Source: a virus. From it: a stretch of 40,052 bases of DNA. The position numbers were made by a program, and so were the translations under genes. Positions 1-6,937 of the stretch are shown piece after piece; the stretch's first letter is position 1; every line of letters begins with the position of its first letter. The stretch is taken from IMG/VR virus record IMGVR_UViG_3300025327_000081, positions 1-40,052 of that record. The stretch is one strand, 5' to 3'. A model generated the notes under the pieces. The model saw only the letters and a program-made list of their open reading frames with translations. It did no database searches and was not told the origin of the DNA.

Positions 1-374
1 CTCTGCGCTCCCCAGTCGAAAACTTTTTCACCACCCCTCCTATTGACTTCGCCGGCGGTCTTCCGCGAGTGGCAGGCATGGCAGAGAGACTGGAATGGCC
101 CCGAATAGAACTCCTGTTCGTTGCTCCATCCTTCCACGTGGTCCACATCCGTGGCCTCGGTGTAGATGTTCGCACGCAAACACTCCGCACACCATGGATC
201 CCTGGCCAGTTGTATCCTGCGGATGGATTGCCAGCGCCGCGTGTTGTACAGGCGCTGGCGTTGTGGGTCGTGGTACACATCCGGCTCAGCCTGGCGGTGT
301 GCGTCGCACCGTCCGGCCTTGACCAGGCTGGGGCATCCAGGATACGAGCAAGGGCGCAAGGTAGCATAGGGCAT
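1..374 (-). CDS. HNH endonuclease, 3' end beyond window
   Basis: Reading leftward from an ATG at 374 gives MPYATLRPCSYPGCPSLVKA and onward, open to the window edge (124 codons seen). Two zinc-type pairs occur at the N-terminus and in PWCAEC, then DVDHVEGW (the HNH His) and SLCHACHSRKT, the standard phage HNH pattern. Such proteins lie just upstream of the small terminase subunit in HK97-type phages and help DNA packaging cleavage. The start overlaps the upstream gene's stop as TGATG, so translation is probably coupled. A parS-like 16-mer (167-182) lies inside the coding sequence. The lack of a stop at base 1 fits the gene being cut by the contig end. Confidence 0.9.
   Translation of the reverse strand, partial: MPYATLRPCSYPGCPSLVKAGRCDAHRQAEPDVYHDPQRQRLYNTRRWQSIRRIQLARDPWCAECLRANIYTEATDVDHVEGWSNEQEFYSGPFQSLCHACHSRKTAGEVNRRGGEKVFDWGAQ
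167..182 (+). promoter_or_regulatory. parS-like 16-bp palindrome, site 1
   Basis: The sequence is TGTTCGCACGCAAACA, one base (position 12) different from the fullest copy at 6793. This copy lies inside the HNH gene, so it is the weakest of the five members. See the finding on dispersed sites. Confidence 0.5.
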
Positions 375-697
375 CAGGTCACCTGAGATAAATTCTTCAC
401 CAGGTAATCATATTGCCCATTCACGCCATCGCTCGTGCCATAGGAGGCCTGGATGATGACCCGCCGGGTCTCATAGGCATGGGCATCATTCAGGATGGCG
501 TTCGCCGCAGGAGGGATGCTGATCTCCGGCGCAGAGGAGATCGGCGTGATATTCGCCTCCGTCTGTACCACCGTCCCACTATCCAGGTCGATGACCTGCC
601 AGGTCGCCGAGGTAGGCGCCTGCGCCGCGCCGCTCTTATCTTTAAACGTCACGGTCAGGTAACAAGTGGTTTCTTCCGGAATGATGCTGAGCGCCAT
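374..697 (-). CDS. Small structural protein, unknown (107 aa)
   Basis: It starts MALSIIPEETTCYLTVTFKD. The alternating polar and hydrophobic pattern and the phrase ATWQVIDLDSGTVV suggest an all-beta, immunoglobulin-like fold. It sits between two small unnamed late genes and the HNH gene and is coupled to HNH by a TGATG overlap. Small beta proteins here are often virion decoration or tail-tip parts, but I cannot assign a family. Its place in the late operon makes a particle role the best inference. Confidence 0.7.
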   Translation of the reverse strand: MALSIIPEETTCYLTVTFKDKSGAAQAPTSATWQVIDLDSGTVVQTEANITPISSAPEISIPPAANAILNDAHAYETRRVIIQASYGTSDGVNGQYDYLVKNLSQVT

Positions 698-698
698 A

Positions 699-899
699 TC
701 AATTCAGCCTATATTCGATAGCCCGCTGCCTGAGCGAGAAAGTCATCGACCACTGCGCCGGGCTGAAGGCCATGGACCGCTGCGCCATGGAAAACATGAT
801 CGTCACGATCATCGCGGTGCCGGCGATCGTCATCCCTCCAGAAAGGCCGCCAAAAGCCTGGCCGAAGCTAGTGATGGTGCGCAATCTCTTTGCCGCCAT
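699..899 (-). CDS. Small late protein with hydrophobic segment (66 aa)
   Basis: The product MAAKRLRTITSFGQAFGGLS has a basic N-terminus followed by a glycine-rich hydrophobic stretch (GGMTIAGTAMIVTIMFSMA) long enough for one membrane span. Its first residues resemble those of the next gene upstream (basic start, then a phenylalanine-glycine-glutamine motif, SFGQAF versus EFGQMF), so the two may be diverged copies. Tightly packed in the leftward late operon. Function unknown. Confidence 0.6.
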   Translation of the reverse strand: MAAKRLRTITSFGQAFGGLSGGMTIAGTAMIVTIMFSMAQRSMAFSPAQWSMTFSLRQRAIEYRLN

Positions 900-900
900 A

Positions 901-1110
901 CTAAGACCTCCACCGGTAGAGCATTTCCACTAGGGCCAGGAACGGCAGGATCAGGTTCCACCGCCCGCGGAACCCCACCGCGGTGGGGATGCCGAACAGC
1001 CTGTGCACGAACGGCTGCCCGGCCGAGACGGGCGTGAAGCTCCCCGAAACCATATAGGGGGAGAACATCTGCCCGAACTCCGATCTACCCCGGCCGCGCT
1101 TGTTTGCCAT
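901..1110 (-). CDS. Small late protein (69 aa)
   Basis: Starts MANKRGRGRSEFGQMF, with a basic head and a hydrophobic C-terminal half (LILPFLALVEMLY). Its start overlaps the stop of the large fibre-like gene by one base, as expected for a coupled operon member. It shares the basic-then-FGQ layout with the 66-aa protein downstream. Function not recognised. Confidence 0.6.
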   Translation of the reverse strand: MANKRGRGRSEFGQMFSPYMVSGSFTPVSAGQPFVHRLFGIPTAVGFRGRWNLILPFLALVEMLYRWRS

Positions 1111-2684
1111 TAGACACCTGCCGCCAACTCATCCACCGGGTCCAGGGTCGCGTCGGTGGTCACCGTCTGGCTCATGTGGACGGTTATAGCATCCGTTCTA
1201 AATACCTGGAGCGTCCCGGCATTATCACGGATGCGGCTAACCGCCTTCAGGATGGCGGTGGTCAGCGAATGGACCGCTGCCGTGGCCTCCACCTGGTCGA
1301 TGTCGCGTTTGAGAATGGCGTCGGCGATCTCGTTGGCTGCATCCGCGGCGAGCTCACTCGCTCCGATGGCATCCGCGCCAATGTCGGCTGCTGCCAGGAC
1401 GAACCCAAGAGCCGTCAAGTTACGTGTGACGCTGGACCACACCTTGTCAGCGGCTGCCTGAGCGAACTCGCTCGAGCCGATGGCGTCGGGGGCGATGGCC
1501 CCCGCGTCGATGGCGCCGGCGGCGAACTTGGCTGCCGTAAGGGCCGCCGCCGCGATCGCATCCGCATCGATGGCGCCAGTCCCTATCGCCGCCGCGTCGA
1601 TGGCCCCCGCGGCGAAGCTGGCCGCAGCAATGACCGCCGCCGCCATCGCTCCTACGTAGCTGTCCACCCGGCCGGATTGGAGCGCGTTCGGAGCGCTGCC
1701 CAGCCACAGCCGCAGGTCCACCCCGCCGGCCGGCAGGATTTCGTACGTCTGTGTGGATACCGCCTGGGTGGTAGCCGGGGTGAACGTGATGGTGTCCGAT
1801 GCCGGAGTGAAGCCCGTGATCAGGCGCACCTGCCCAGCGATGGTCCCACTCGTGAACAGGATCAAGCAGCCCTTCCAATAATCGGCGTCGGCTTCCGTAC
1901 GGGCCGCATCCACCATCGTGGTGGTCGAGCCGGAGTCGGAGGCGCCCGAGGCCAGCGAGCGCAGTTCGGTCACCGCGTCGGCTGCCAGAGCATCCGCATC
2001 GATGGCGCCTGTCCCGATGTCTGCTGCTCCCAGGGCAAAGCCCAGGGCGGTCAAATTGCGCGTGACTGAAGACCAAACTTTATCTGCAGCCGCCTGGGCG
2101 AACTCGCTGGAGCCGATGGCATCCGCGGCAATCGCGTCCGCATCGATAGCCCCTGCGGCGATCTTGGCGGCCGTGATCGCGTCTGCCGCGATCGCTCCGG
2201 CGTCGATGGCGTTATCGGCGATGGCGTCTGCATCGATGGCCCCCGTGGCAATGGCGGCCGCGTCGATGGCGCCGGCTGCGAAAGCCGCCGCCCCAATCGC
2301 CCCGGCCTGGAATGAGCCCACCTCCACCCCGCCGTTGGCGTCCACATCCATGCTGCGGCCCGTCGTGGTCGGCCAGGCCAGGTCCACGAGCTGGCGCGTG
2401 ACGGTGTACATCACGTTCACCGCCGTCTTCGCCCCGGCCGTGCCGGTCTTCGTGATCGTCGCTACGATGTCGGCGTTCATTTCGGTGCTCGTCAGCGTCA
2501 GGTAGTAGACTCCCGAGCTGGTTGCGATTTCCGTCGCCTCGTTGGTGCAGTCCGTGAACGTGCCGTGGTCCTTTGCGACCTCGGAATCCGGCGTGGATGC
2601 GGCCGTGACCAGGTCGCCGTCCGCGTCGTAGATCGGGAACTGAACCTCGAACGCCGCGTTCTTCTTGGGGGGCCAATCAGACAT
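1110..2684 (-). CDS. Repeat-rich tail fibre-like protein (524 aa)
   Basis: The start MSDWPPKKNA is chosen because GGAGG lies 5 nt before this ATG; an in-frame ATG four codons earlier lacks that spacing. The N-terminal 110 residues are beta-rich. Two blocks follow (about 125-220 and 345-440), each made of tandem AGAIDADAIA-type pentads and closing with the near-identical QAAADKVWSSVTRNLTALGF. Between them is a beta domain with a GQVRLITGF stretch. A short helical tail and a beta end close the protein. The A-(I/L)-x-x-A pentads resemble trimeric fibre or coiled shafts in phage structural proteins. It is probably a virion appendage; the receptor is unknown. Confidence 0.75.
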   Translation of the reverse strand: MSDWPPKKNAAFEVQFPIYDADGDLVTAASTPDSEVAKDHGTFTDCTNEATEIATSSGVYYLTLTSTEMNADIVATITKTGTAGAKTAVNVMYTVTRQLVDLAWPTTTGRSMDVDANGGVEVGSFQAGAIGAAAFAAGAIDAAAIATGAIDADAIADNAIDAGAIAADAITAAKIAAGAIDADAIAADAIGSSEFAQAAADKVWSSVTRNLTALGFALGAADIGTGAIDADALAADAVTELRSLASGASDSGSTTTMVDAARTEADADYWKGCLILFTSGTIAGQVRLITGFTPASDTITFTPATTQAVSTQTYEILPAGGVDLRLWLGSAPNALQSGRVDSYVGAMAAAVIAAASFAAGAIDAAAIGTGAIDADAIAAAALTAAKFAAGAIDAGAIAPDAIGSSEFAQAAADKVWSSVTRNLTALGFVLAAADIGADAIGASELAADAANEIADAILKRDIDQVEATAAVHSLTTAILKAVSRIRDNAGTLQVFRTDAITVHMSQTVTTDATLDPVDELAAGV

Positions 2685-3084
2685 GCTTGCCTCCACGCCG
2701 GAACAGTCCGGCGACTCTTTCGCCCACCGTCTTCGGCCTGGCCGTGGACGGTGTCTTCTGGACCTCGACGATGGTCCCCGCTTCGGCCTTGTGCTCCTCC
2801 CTGACCCTCACGGTGCGCAGCCAGGATTCCTCTTCAAGGAGCTCCACGTTCTCGACGAGGGAGGGCCTGAGGTTAGACACGCGCACCGCCTGCTTACCCT
2901 CTTCTATGGAGAGCCGGGCCTGGTCCGTGCCCTCCCTCACGTCGTACTTCACCGTGATGAACAGGGAGTCCACCTTGTCGCTGGGATCCGCCTGCTCTAC
3001 GCCGATGACCTGCGCGACGAACGTTCCCTTGCGCTTGTGCGTGATGCGGTAGACTTTGCCGACCTCCACCTGAAGTATGTGCAT
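2677..3084 (-). CDS. Unknown late protein (135 aa)
   Basis: Starts MHILQVEVGKVYRITHKRKG from an ATG that overlaps the upstream stop as TGATG. The first 65 residues look like a small beta barrel (GKVYRITHKRKGTFVAQVIGV); the rest is charged, with an acidic helix (LVENVELLEEESW) and a basic, disordered C-terminus. Its stop runs 8 nt into the fibre-like gene, so expression is coupled. No family recognised; location suggests an adapter or accessory factor for the fibre. Confidence 0.7.
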   Translation of the reverse strand: MHILQVEVGKVYRITHKRKGTFVAQVIGVEQADPSDKVDSLFITVKYDVREGTDQARLSIEEGKQAVRVSNLRPSLVENVELLEEESWLRTVRVREEHKAEAGTIVEVQKTPSTARPKTVGERVAGLFRRGGKHV

Positions 3085-3806
3085 CAGTTGTGCCCTCCCG
3101 GGCGGTCCCGCCGCCCGCTGCCCGTGGGGATGCCCCACGTCCGTGCTTGAGTAGGTTGGCCGGCCGGCGCGCCGCCGGTCTCCGTGATCGCCAGGCCGAT
3201 GATAGTGGCGTCGTCGGCGGTGTCCGAAGTGTAGCCCGCGGTCACATCCGCCGTACCGATGGTATCGTAGGTGAACACGCCCGCCGTCGCCACCCCGTAA
3301 TCGTCCTGGTACCTGTTGGTCCAGCTCGCCAGGGGAGTAATCATGCTCGGGGTCTGCCTCCCTGAAAAGTATCCAAGGCAGCAGAAGCAGTCCAGGCCCC
3401 CCAGGCTCAGCGTGAAGGAGGGGTCGTCTATGGCGGTGGAGTTGATCGAGTTGTCGGCATCCTGTACGACCAGGTCGGCGGCCGCGGTGAGGGTGATGCA
3501 AACGGCCGCCTTGGGGTCGGCGCCGCTGACGGTGACGACAACGGTCTGGTTGCCGGTCGGCACGCTGGAGAGCAGCGTGTAGGCGTACACTACGTCGGGT
3601 TCGCCGCCCGTCTTCCCGATGGGGCTCGCTGGGGCCTCGACCATCGCCGATCCGCCGTAAGTCACGCCGCTTACCTCGTCCGTGCCGCCGCCCTGCTGGA
3701 TGACGTACACGATCGCGCCGCGGGGCGTCCCGGCGGGCGTGTGCGTCCAGGACAGATCCCCTGTGCCCGGAGTCGCATTGGATATAGCGTCATAAGCGGC
3801 GGTCAT
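3084..3806 (-). CDS. Beta-rich virion protein, probably exposed (240 aa)
   Basis: The ATG at 3806 overlaps the upstream stop as ATGA and has GAGGG before it. The protein starts MTAAYDAISNATPGTGDLSW and reads as a beta-sandwich rich in Thr, Ser and Gly: WTHTPAGTPRGAIVYVIQQG, then VVYAYTLLSSVPTGNQTVVV and later AIDDPSFTLSLGGLDCFCC. This pattern is common in phage and metagenome proteins that decorate capsids or tails. The C-terminal 30 residues are low-complexity and basic. Exact role unknown. Confidence 0.7.
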   Translation of the reverse strand: MTAAYDAISNATPGTGDLSWTHTPAGTPRGAIVYVIQQGGGTDEVSGVTYGGSAMVEAPASPIGKTGGEPDVVYAYTLLSSVPTGNQTVVVTVSGADPKAAVCITLTAAADLVVQDADNSINSTAIDDPSFTLSLGGLDCFCCLGYFSGRQTPSMITPLASWTNRYQDDYGVATAGVFTYDTIGTADVTAGYTSDTADDATIIGLAITETGGAPAGQPTQARTWGIPTGSGRRDRPGGHN

Positions 3807-3970
3807 CTTGCCCTCGCCAAAATCGCCACGAGCGCCCCGCCCACCAGGAACCCATGCAGCCACCACAGCGCCGCCCAGGCCCAGGCCGGAATACATACCC
3901 GGCGCCTGGCGAACCCCGGCAGAACCGGGGTACACAATCCGCGCAGCTCGGCCAGTGGATCCACGCTCAT
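3803..3970 (-). CDS. Single-span membrane peptide (55 aa)
   Basis: This short gene runs from ATG 3970 (overlapping the endolysin stop as ATGA) to TGA 3803-3805 (overlapping the next start as ATGA), so it is locked into a coupled chain. The product is MSVDPLAELRGLCTPVLPGF, then ARRR and a tryptophan-rich span ending LVGGALVAILARAR. One transmembrane helix is likely. Next to the endolysin, a lysis accessory role (small holin, antiholin or spanin subunit) is plausible but unproven. Confidence 0.65.
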   Translation of the reverse strand: MSVDPLAELRGLCTPVLPGFARRRVCIPAWAWAALWWLHGFLVGGALVAILARAR

Positions 3971-4980
3971 CCCGGCTCCACCCCACCTGGTGTTTCGGCA
4001 GGCTCCATATACCGGCTCGCCCCGCCCTGCACGCACGCCCAGGCTCGCCCGCCCTGGTAATCGATCTCCACCCAGGCCGATGCGCCGGCGATATCCTGCA
4101 CGACCACGTGGTCGCCGGCCGAGAGTGAACCAATCGACGCGTAGACCGTGCCCGGCCCGGTGCGCACGTTCAGCCGGCTGGCGATCACCCGCATGCGCAG
4201 GCCCTGATCGGGTGGGGGTGGAGGCGGTGGGGGGCTTCCCGGCCAGGCGAACTCGGCGATCACCGGCCACAATTCGGGCAGCCGCTGCCGGGCGAACCAC
4301 CACTCCCAGAAATTGCAGCCCTGCACCAATATCTTGGCCTTCTCCAGGAACTCGGCCACGTCGCCGGGCGTCGCCGCCCAGCCGTTCCACTTGTACGCCG
4401 CCCCGGTGGGCACTACCGGCATATCCGGCTTCAGCGACTGGTATTCGCCCAGGCAGCGCTCGAGCTGCGCGCCCGGGTTGTGCGCCTGCTCCCAGTACAC
4501 CTGGGGCATGGCGAAATCGCAGAAGGTCAGGAACTCGTGGAAGGGGAACTCCCGGTGCAGCGAGGGGTAGCGGTACGAGCTGAGCGCCAAGGGCAGGTAC
4601 GGCAGCGCCCGCCGCAAGAGAGTCATGTAAGTGATGGCCGGCCCGGACATGCCCGGCGCCTTGAATTCCACCTCGGCGTTGACTACGAACCCATCCAGGC
4701 CCAGGTCGAGCGCCTGCCGGCTGGCGACCCCCGCCTCCAGCGCCGGCGACTGGCCGAAGATATATTGCCAGCCCCACGCCCGGATCCCTACCGCGTGCAG
4801 CGCCGCGACCAGTCCCGGTAGATCCGAGGCCGCGTTATAGCGGTAGATCCCGTTGGCCACCTTGATCAGCACGTGCGTCAGCCCGGCCGCCTGCGCCTCG
4901 CCGGCGATCGCCTGCACATTTCCGCCTTCGCAGTAGGGGATTTTCCAGGTGAAAAAGCCTTTGCCTGTGAGGATGCTCAT
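3967..4980 (-). CDS. Endolysin: TIM-barrel glycosidase-like plus SH3 domain (337 aa)
   Basis: The N-terminal about 245 residues read as a glycosidase-type barrel: GLTHVLIKVANG, IRAWGWQYIFG, GFVVNAEVEFK, FAMPQVYWEQ and MPVVPTGAAYKW follow the strand order of GH25-like and related barrels. A run of eight prolines forms a linker. The C-terminal 60 residues match a bacterial SH3 domain (SRLNVRTGPGTVYASIGSLS), which binds cell wall. The protein should cut peptidoglycan for release. It lacks a signal peptide, so it would need a holin. Start and stop overlap the neighbouring genes by 4 nt each. The family of the barrel is inferred by eye. Confidence 0.82.
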   Translation of the reverse strand: MSILTGKGFFTWKIPYCEGGNVQAIAGEAQAAGLTHVLIKVANGIYRYNAASDLPGLVAALHAVGIRAWGWQYIFGQSPALEAGVASRQALDLGLDGFVVNAEVEFKAPGMSGPAITYMTLLRRALPYLPLALSSYRYPSLHREFPFHEFLTFCDFAMPQVYWEQAHNPGAQLERCLGEYQSLKPDMPVVPTGAAYKWNGWAATPGDVAEFLEKAKILVQGCNFWEWWFARQRLPELWPVIAEFAWPGSPPPPPPPPDQGLRMRVIASRLNVRTGPGTVYASIGSLSAGDHVVVQDIAGASAWVEIDYQGGRAWACVQGGASRYMEPAETPGGVEPG

Positions 4981-5399
4981 TGTGGTTTCAGCGGCCCGGT
5001 TTGCGGCTTCCCGCCCAGGGCAATGACCTGTTCGGAGAGTCGCCCGATGGTGCGGTCATCGTCTTTTTTCTGGCGGGCCATCTCGTAGTTCTTCTCACGC
5101 CATTCGGCGGCCTGCTGTTCGGTCGTGCGGCGCCGCTCACGCTCTTCGTCCAGGCGCTTCTCGACGGTTTCCTTCTCGGCCTCGGATTCCTTCAGCGCCT
5201 CGGTCAGCTCCGCAATCCGGTCGCTCAGGTTGCGGATCAACGTCTCCGAGGCCTGCCTGGCCGAGTCTGTATCTCTCTTGAGATTGGCCGCAACGGCCAC
5301 CTTGCGTTCATCCCGCCGCTTAACGAACATAGGCACCAGCGCGACGGCGGCAGTGGTAGCGGCTCCGATGATGGCGACGATGACGGTTTCCCAGTTCAT
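4977..5399 (-). CDS. Membrane-anchored coiled-coil protein, spanin-like (140 aa)
   Basis: One N-terminal hydrophobic helix (VIVAIIGAATTAAVALVPMF) is followed by a basic stop-transfer (KRRDERK) and about 90 residues of heptad-like coiled coil rich in Glu, Arg and Lys. This is the layout of Rz-type inner-membrane spanins and of some holin-associated proteins. It sits between two holin-like genes and the endolysin, as Rz-like genes often do. No embedded lipoprotein Rz1 partner was identified. In a host with one membrane a spanin would not be needed, so the role is uncertain. Confidence 0.6.
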   Translation of the reverse strand: MNWETVIVAIIGAATTAAVALVPMFVKRRDERKVAVAANLKRDTDSARQASETLIRNLSDRIAELTEALKESEAEKETVEKRLDEERERRRTTEQQAAEWREKNYEMARQKKDDDRTIGRLSEQVIALGGKPQTGPLKPQ

Positions 5400-5408
5400 T
5401 ACCAGTAA

Positions 5409-5702
5409 TCATGTTCGAAAAAGCAATTTCTCGTAGGCAAGCATGATCATCACGCCCAGGATCAGGAAGGCGGCTTGCAGGCGGATGAGCACGGACCAAA
5501 AAGTAAAATCGATCCGGAGCGGGACGCCCAAATCACGGGCGAACACGAAGGCGTAGAAGACCAGAATGTGCAGGAGCCAGGTCACAGGTGGGATAGCATA
5601 CGGCCACTGGGCAGGGCTGCGCCGGACGTACAGGAGCGAGAAGGTCAGCGCCGCCAGGACTACGACCACCACGGCGATCTGCAGCGCCTGCTGGGTGGTC
5701 AT
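5409..5702 (-). CDS. Holin-like membrane protein (97 aa)
   Basis: MTTQQALQIAVVVVVLAALT begins the first of three hydrophobic spans (about 7-25, 38-57, 68-90), separated by short basic or polar turns. Size and topology fit a small holin or antiholin. The gene starts with an ATGA overlap with the other membrane gene upstream and is followed by the coiled-coil protein and endolysin. Which of the two membrane proteins is the holin cannot be told from sequence. Confidence 0.65.
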   Translation of the reverse strand: MTTQQALQIAVVVVVLAALTFSLLYVRRSPAQWPYAIPPVTWLLHILVFYAFVFARDLGVPLRIDFTFWSVLIRLQAAFLILGVMIMLAYEKLLFRT

Positions 5703-5977
5703 GTGGGTTTCGGCTTATTGCTCGCCAGATCGTGGATCAGGTTCGAACCGCCGCCGATCACAACGGTGGACAGCATCCGCCCCACCAGCAGGTTGGGGAT
5801 GTAATCGGCGAACAGGTTGATCTCCGAGAACCAGCCGATCAGCCCGCCCACGACCAGGCCGACGTACAAAAGGAAAAACGTATCGATCCCGAACCGCTTG
5901 AATGCCGGGCTGATCAGGTATTCGATCACCCGCTCGGCAACCAGGGCCAGGAAACCGGCGATAAGAAATTTCTCCAT
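5699..5977 (-). CDS. Holin-like membrane protein (92 aa)
   Basis: Starts MEKFLIAGFLALVAERVIEY. The ATG follows AGGA within the end of the 39-aa ORF. Hydrophobic segments lie at about 3-20, 33-52 and 67-80; the middle one (FLLYVGLVVGGLIGWF) is glycine-rich. It is the first sizeable gene after the late leader and terminator, as the holin S is in lambda. Overlaps the next membrane gene by 4 nt. A holin is the best inference. Confidence 0.65.
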   Translation of the reverse strand: MEKFLIAGFLALVAERVIEYLISPAFKRFGIDTFFLLYVGLVVGGLIGWFSEINLFADYIPNLLVGRMLSTVVIGGGSNLIHDLASNKPKPT

Positions 5978-5980
5978 CGC

Positions 5981-6100
5981 TCATTCCTGCCAGTAGGTAA
6001 ACCGGCCGGCGCCGATTCGAACGCGCTGCACGGCCTTGGGCTGCTGGAAGGCTCCCCAGCGTACCCAGCGACGAATATTGGCAAAAAGTAATAGTTTCAT
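5981..6100 (-). CDS. First ORF after the late terminator (39 aa)
   Basis: ATG 6100 is preceded by AAGGACACC and encodes MKLLLFANIRRWVRWGAFQQ, ending FTYWQE at TGA 5981-5983. It is basic and tryptophan-rich, and its end lies 3 nt before the holin-like start, whose SD it contains. It may be a small lysis-timing peptide or just a leader that couples ribosomes to the holin gene. Confidence 0.5.
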   Translation of the reverse strand: MKLLLFANIRRWVRWGAFQQPKAVQRVRIGAGRFTYWQE

Positions 6101-6129
6101 GGTGTCCTTTCTTTCGTAGATCGGCTTAA

Positions 6130-6247
6130 ACCAAAACCGGGGCGAAATCCGTTATTTACGGATTTCGCCCCGGTGGGATACCACACAGCCAGGCGAAGGC
6201 GAGGGTGCGCCTGCGGACCGCAAGGCACGGACTTCGCCCCGAAACTA
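6130..6247 (-). ncRNA. Late leader RNA (lambda 6S-like)
   Basis: Between the promoter at 6254-6282 and the terminator at 6136-6174 there is no ORF but about 110 nt of GC-rich sequence. Its 5' part holds GGGGCGAAGTCCGT (about 6217-6230), nearly the same as the terminator's left arm GGGGCGAAATCCGT. The copy could pair with the terminator's right arm and break the terminator. Layout matches the lambda late leader. Ends are estimated from the promoter and U-tract. Confidence 0.6.
6136..6174 (-). terminator. Strong intrinsic terminator before lysis genes
   Basis: Perfect 17-bp inverted repeat (6136-6152 with 6158-6174) around a 5-nt loop. On the minus strand the stem is followed by TTTTGGTTT, a U-tract. 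It lies between the late promoter and the lysis genes, so late expression needs read-through. Confidence 0.85.
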
Positions 6248-6253
6248 CCTCAC

Positions 6254-6282
6254 AGTATACAGGTCATTTGTTCTAGAGTCAA
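6254..6282 (-). promoter_or_regulatory. Probable late promoter
   Basis: On the minus strand: TTGACT (6277-6282), 17-nt spacer, TATACT (6254-6259). Near-consensus sigma70 promoter located 24 bp past the stop of the 139-aa gene and upstream of the leader and terminator. Confidence 0.8.
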
Positions 6283-6305
6283 CGGACGAATGTCATATTC
6301 CCCTA

Positions 6306-6725
6306 TCAAGGATGCAAGGCGGTGGTCGAGCTGTCCGGCAGCGGCTTGATCTCATCCGTCTTGCCCGTCCTGGCCCGCACGTCGATGGTGGAGACGATCG
6401 AGCGGATCCGCCCGTGCTCCACGCTCAGCAAGATGGTGCCGAAGCCGTAACCCATCACCGTGCCCAGCTCGCCGGCCAGCGGCTCCAGCCAGGCGCCCAG
6501 GATCTCCGCCAGGCCGCCCGTCGAACGCAGTGACGGGACGCCCTGGGGAGGCTCGAACGCCCTGGCCGCCAGCGGGTTGAAGATCGCCCGGCCTGGCCTG
6601 AGCCAGCGCACCTGGTTCTTCTCGACGCGGACTTCCAGGTGGCCGAAGCCCTGGACGATCACCCGGACCAGCTCCTGGCACAATTGAACTTGTTGGATTG
6701 GATTGAGCAGGTTATCAAGGTCCAT
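6306..6725 (-). CDS. Unknown protein upstream of late promoter (139 aa)
   Basis: The start MDLDNLLNPIQQVQLCQELV (ATG 6725) is preferred because the longer frame would run through the promoter and operators. An early amphipathic helix is followed by a mixed segment (HLEVRVEKNQVRWLRPGRAI) and a beta-rich second half with VMGYGFGTILLSVEHGRIRS. No strong SD is visible. It lies on the same strand just upstream of the late promoter, the position of the antiterminator Q in lambda, but I see no sequence likeness to Q. A regulatory role is an inference from position only. Confidence 0.65.
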   Translation of the reverse strand: MDLDNLLNPIQQVQLCQELVRVIVQGFGHLEVRVEKNQVRWLRPGRAIFNPLAARAFEPPQGVPSLRSTGGLAEILGAWLEPLAGELGTVMGYGFGTILLSVEHGRIRSIVSTIDVRARTGKTDEIKPLPDSSTTALHP

Positions 6726-6761
6726 CGTTGCAGCAGTGTAGATGCAAGGAAGCTTGATCGC

Positions 6762-6790
6762 ATTATACACCACGCGAATCCGGCCAATTC
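6762..6790 (-). promoter_or_regulatory. Promoter for the 139-aa gene
   Basis: Minus-strand TATAAT at 6762-6767 with GAATTG at 6785-6790, 17 nt apart. The -10 is perfect, the -35 weak. The parS-like site (6793-6808) starts 2 bp upstream of the -35. Confidence 0.5.
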
Positions 6791-6792
6791 GG

Positions 6793-6808
6793 TGTTCGCA
6801 CGCGAACA
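6793..6808 (+). promoter_or_regulatory. parS-like 16-bp palindrome, site 2
   Basis: TGTTCGCACGCGAACA: 7-bp inverted arms around AC, the fullest copy. It lies in the divergent region between the leftward 139-aa gene and the rightward early genes. It shares the TGTT...AACA ends and 16-bp length of bacterial parS. Confidence 0.75.
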
Positions 6809-6810
6809 AT

Positions 6811-6836
6811 TTCGCTTTCCGATGTCGGAAGGCGAA
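6811..6836. promoter_or_regulatory. Near-perfect 26-bp palindrome, probable operator
   Basis: Arms 6811-6822 and 6825-6836 (TTCGCTTTCCGA and TCGGAAGGCGAA) pair at 11 of 12 positions around TG. It sits in the divergent region between the two transcription arms, 2 bp from the parS-like site. A repressor or activator binding site is likely; the ligand is unknown. Confidence 0.6.
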
Positions 6837-6937
6837 TATCCAACTCTCCTCAAAATGACTCGCCCCTGTTAAAATTATCCTGTCATACATGGCTCAACTC
6901 ACTTCGTTGAGCACGTATTACGAAAGTGAAGGGAGCG

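Noticed and set aside
69-386. Rightward frames at the left end
   Set aside because: They lie opposite the clear HNH coding sequence and have no SD or recognisable protein features.
1104-2069. Long rightward frame of 321 codons
   Set aside because: Shadow of the repeat-rich fibre-like gene; high GC keeps the opposite strand open.
3803-4777. 324-codon leftward frame overlapping the endolysin
   Set aside because: Only its last 55 codons, starting at the coupled ATG 3970, look real; the rest is a shadow of the endolysin gene.
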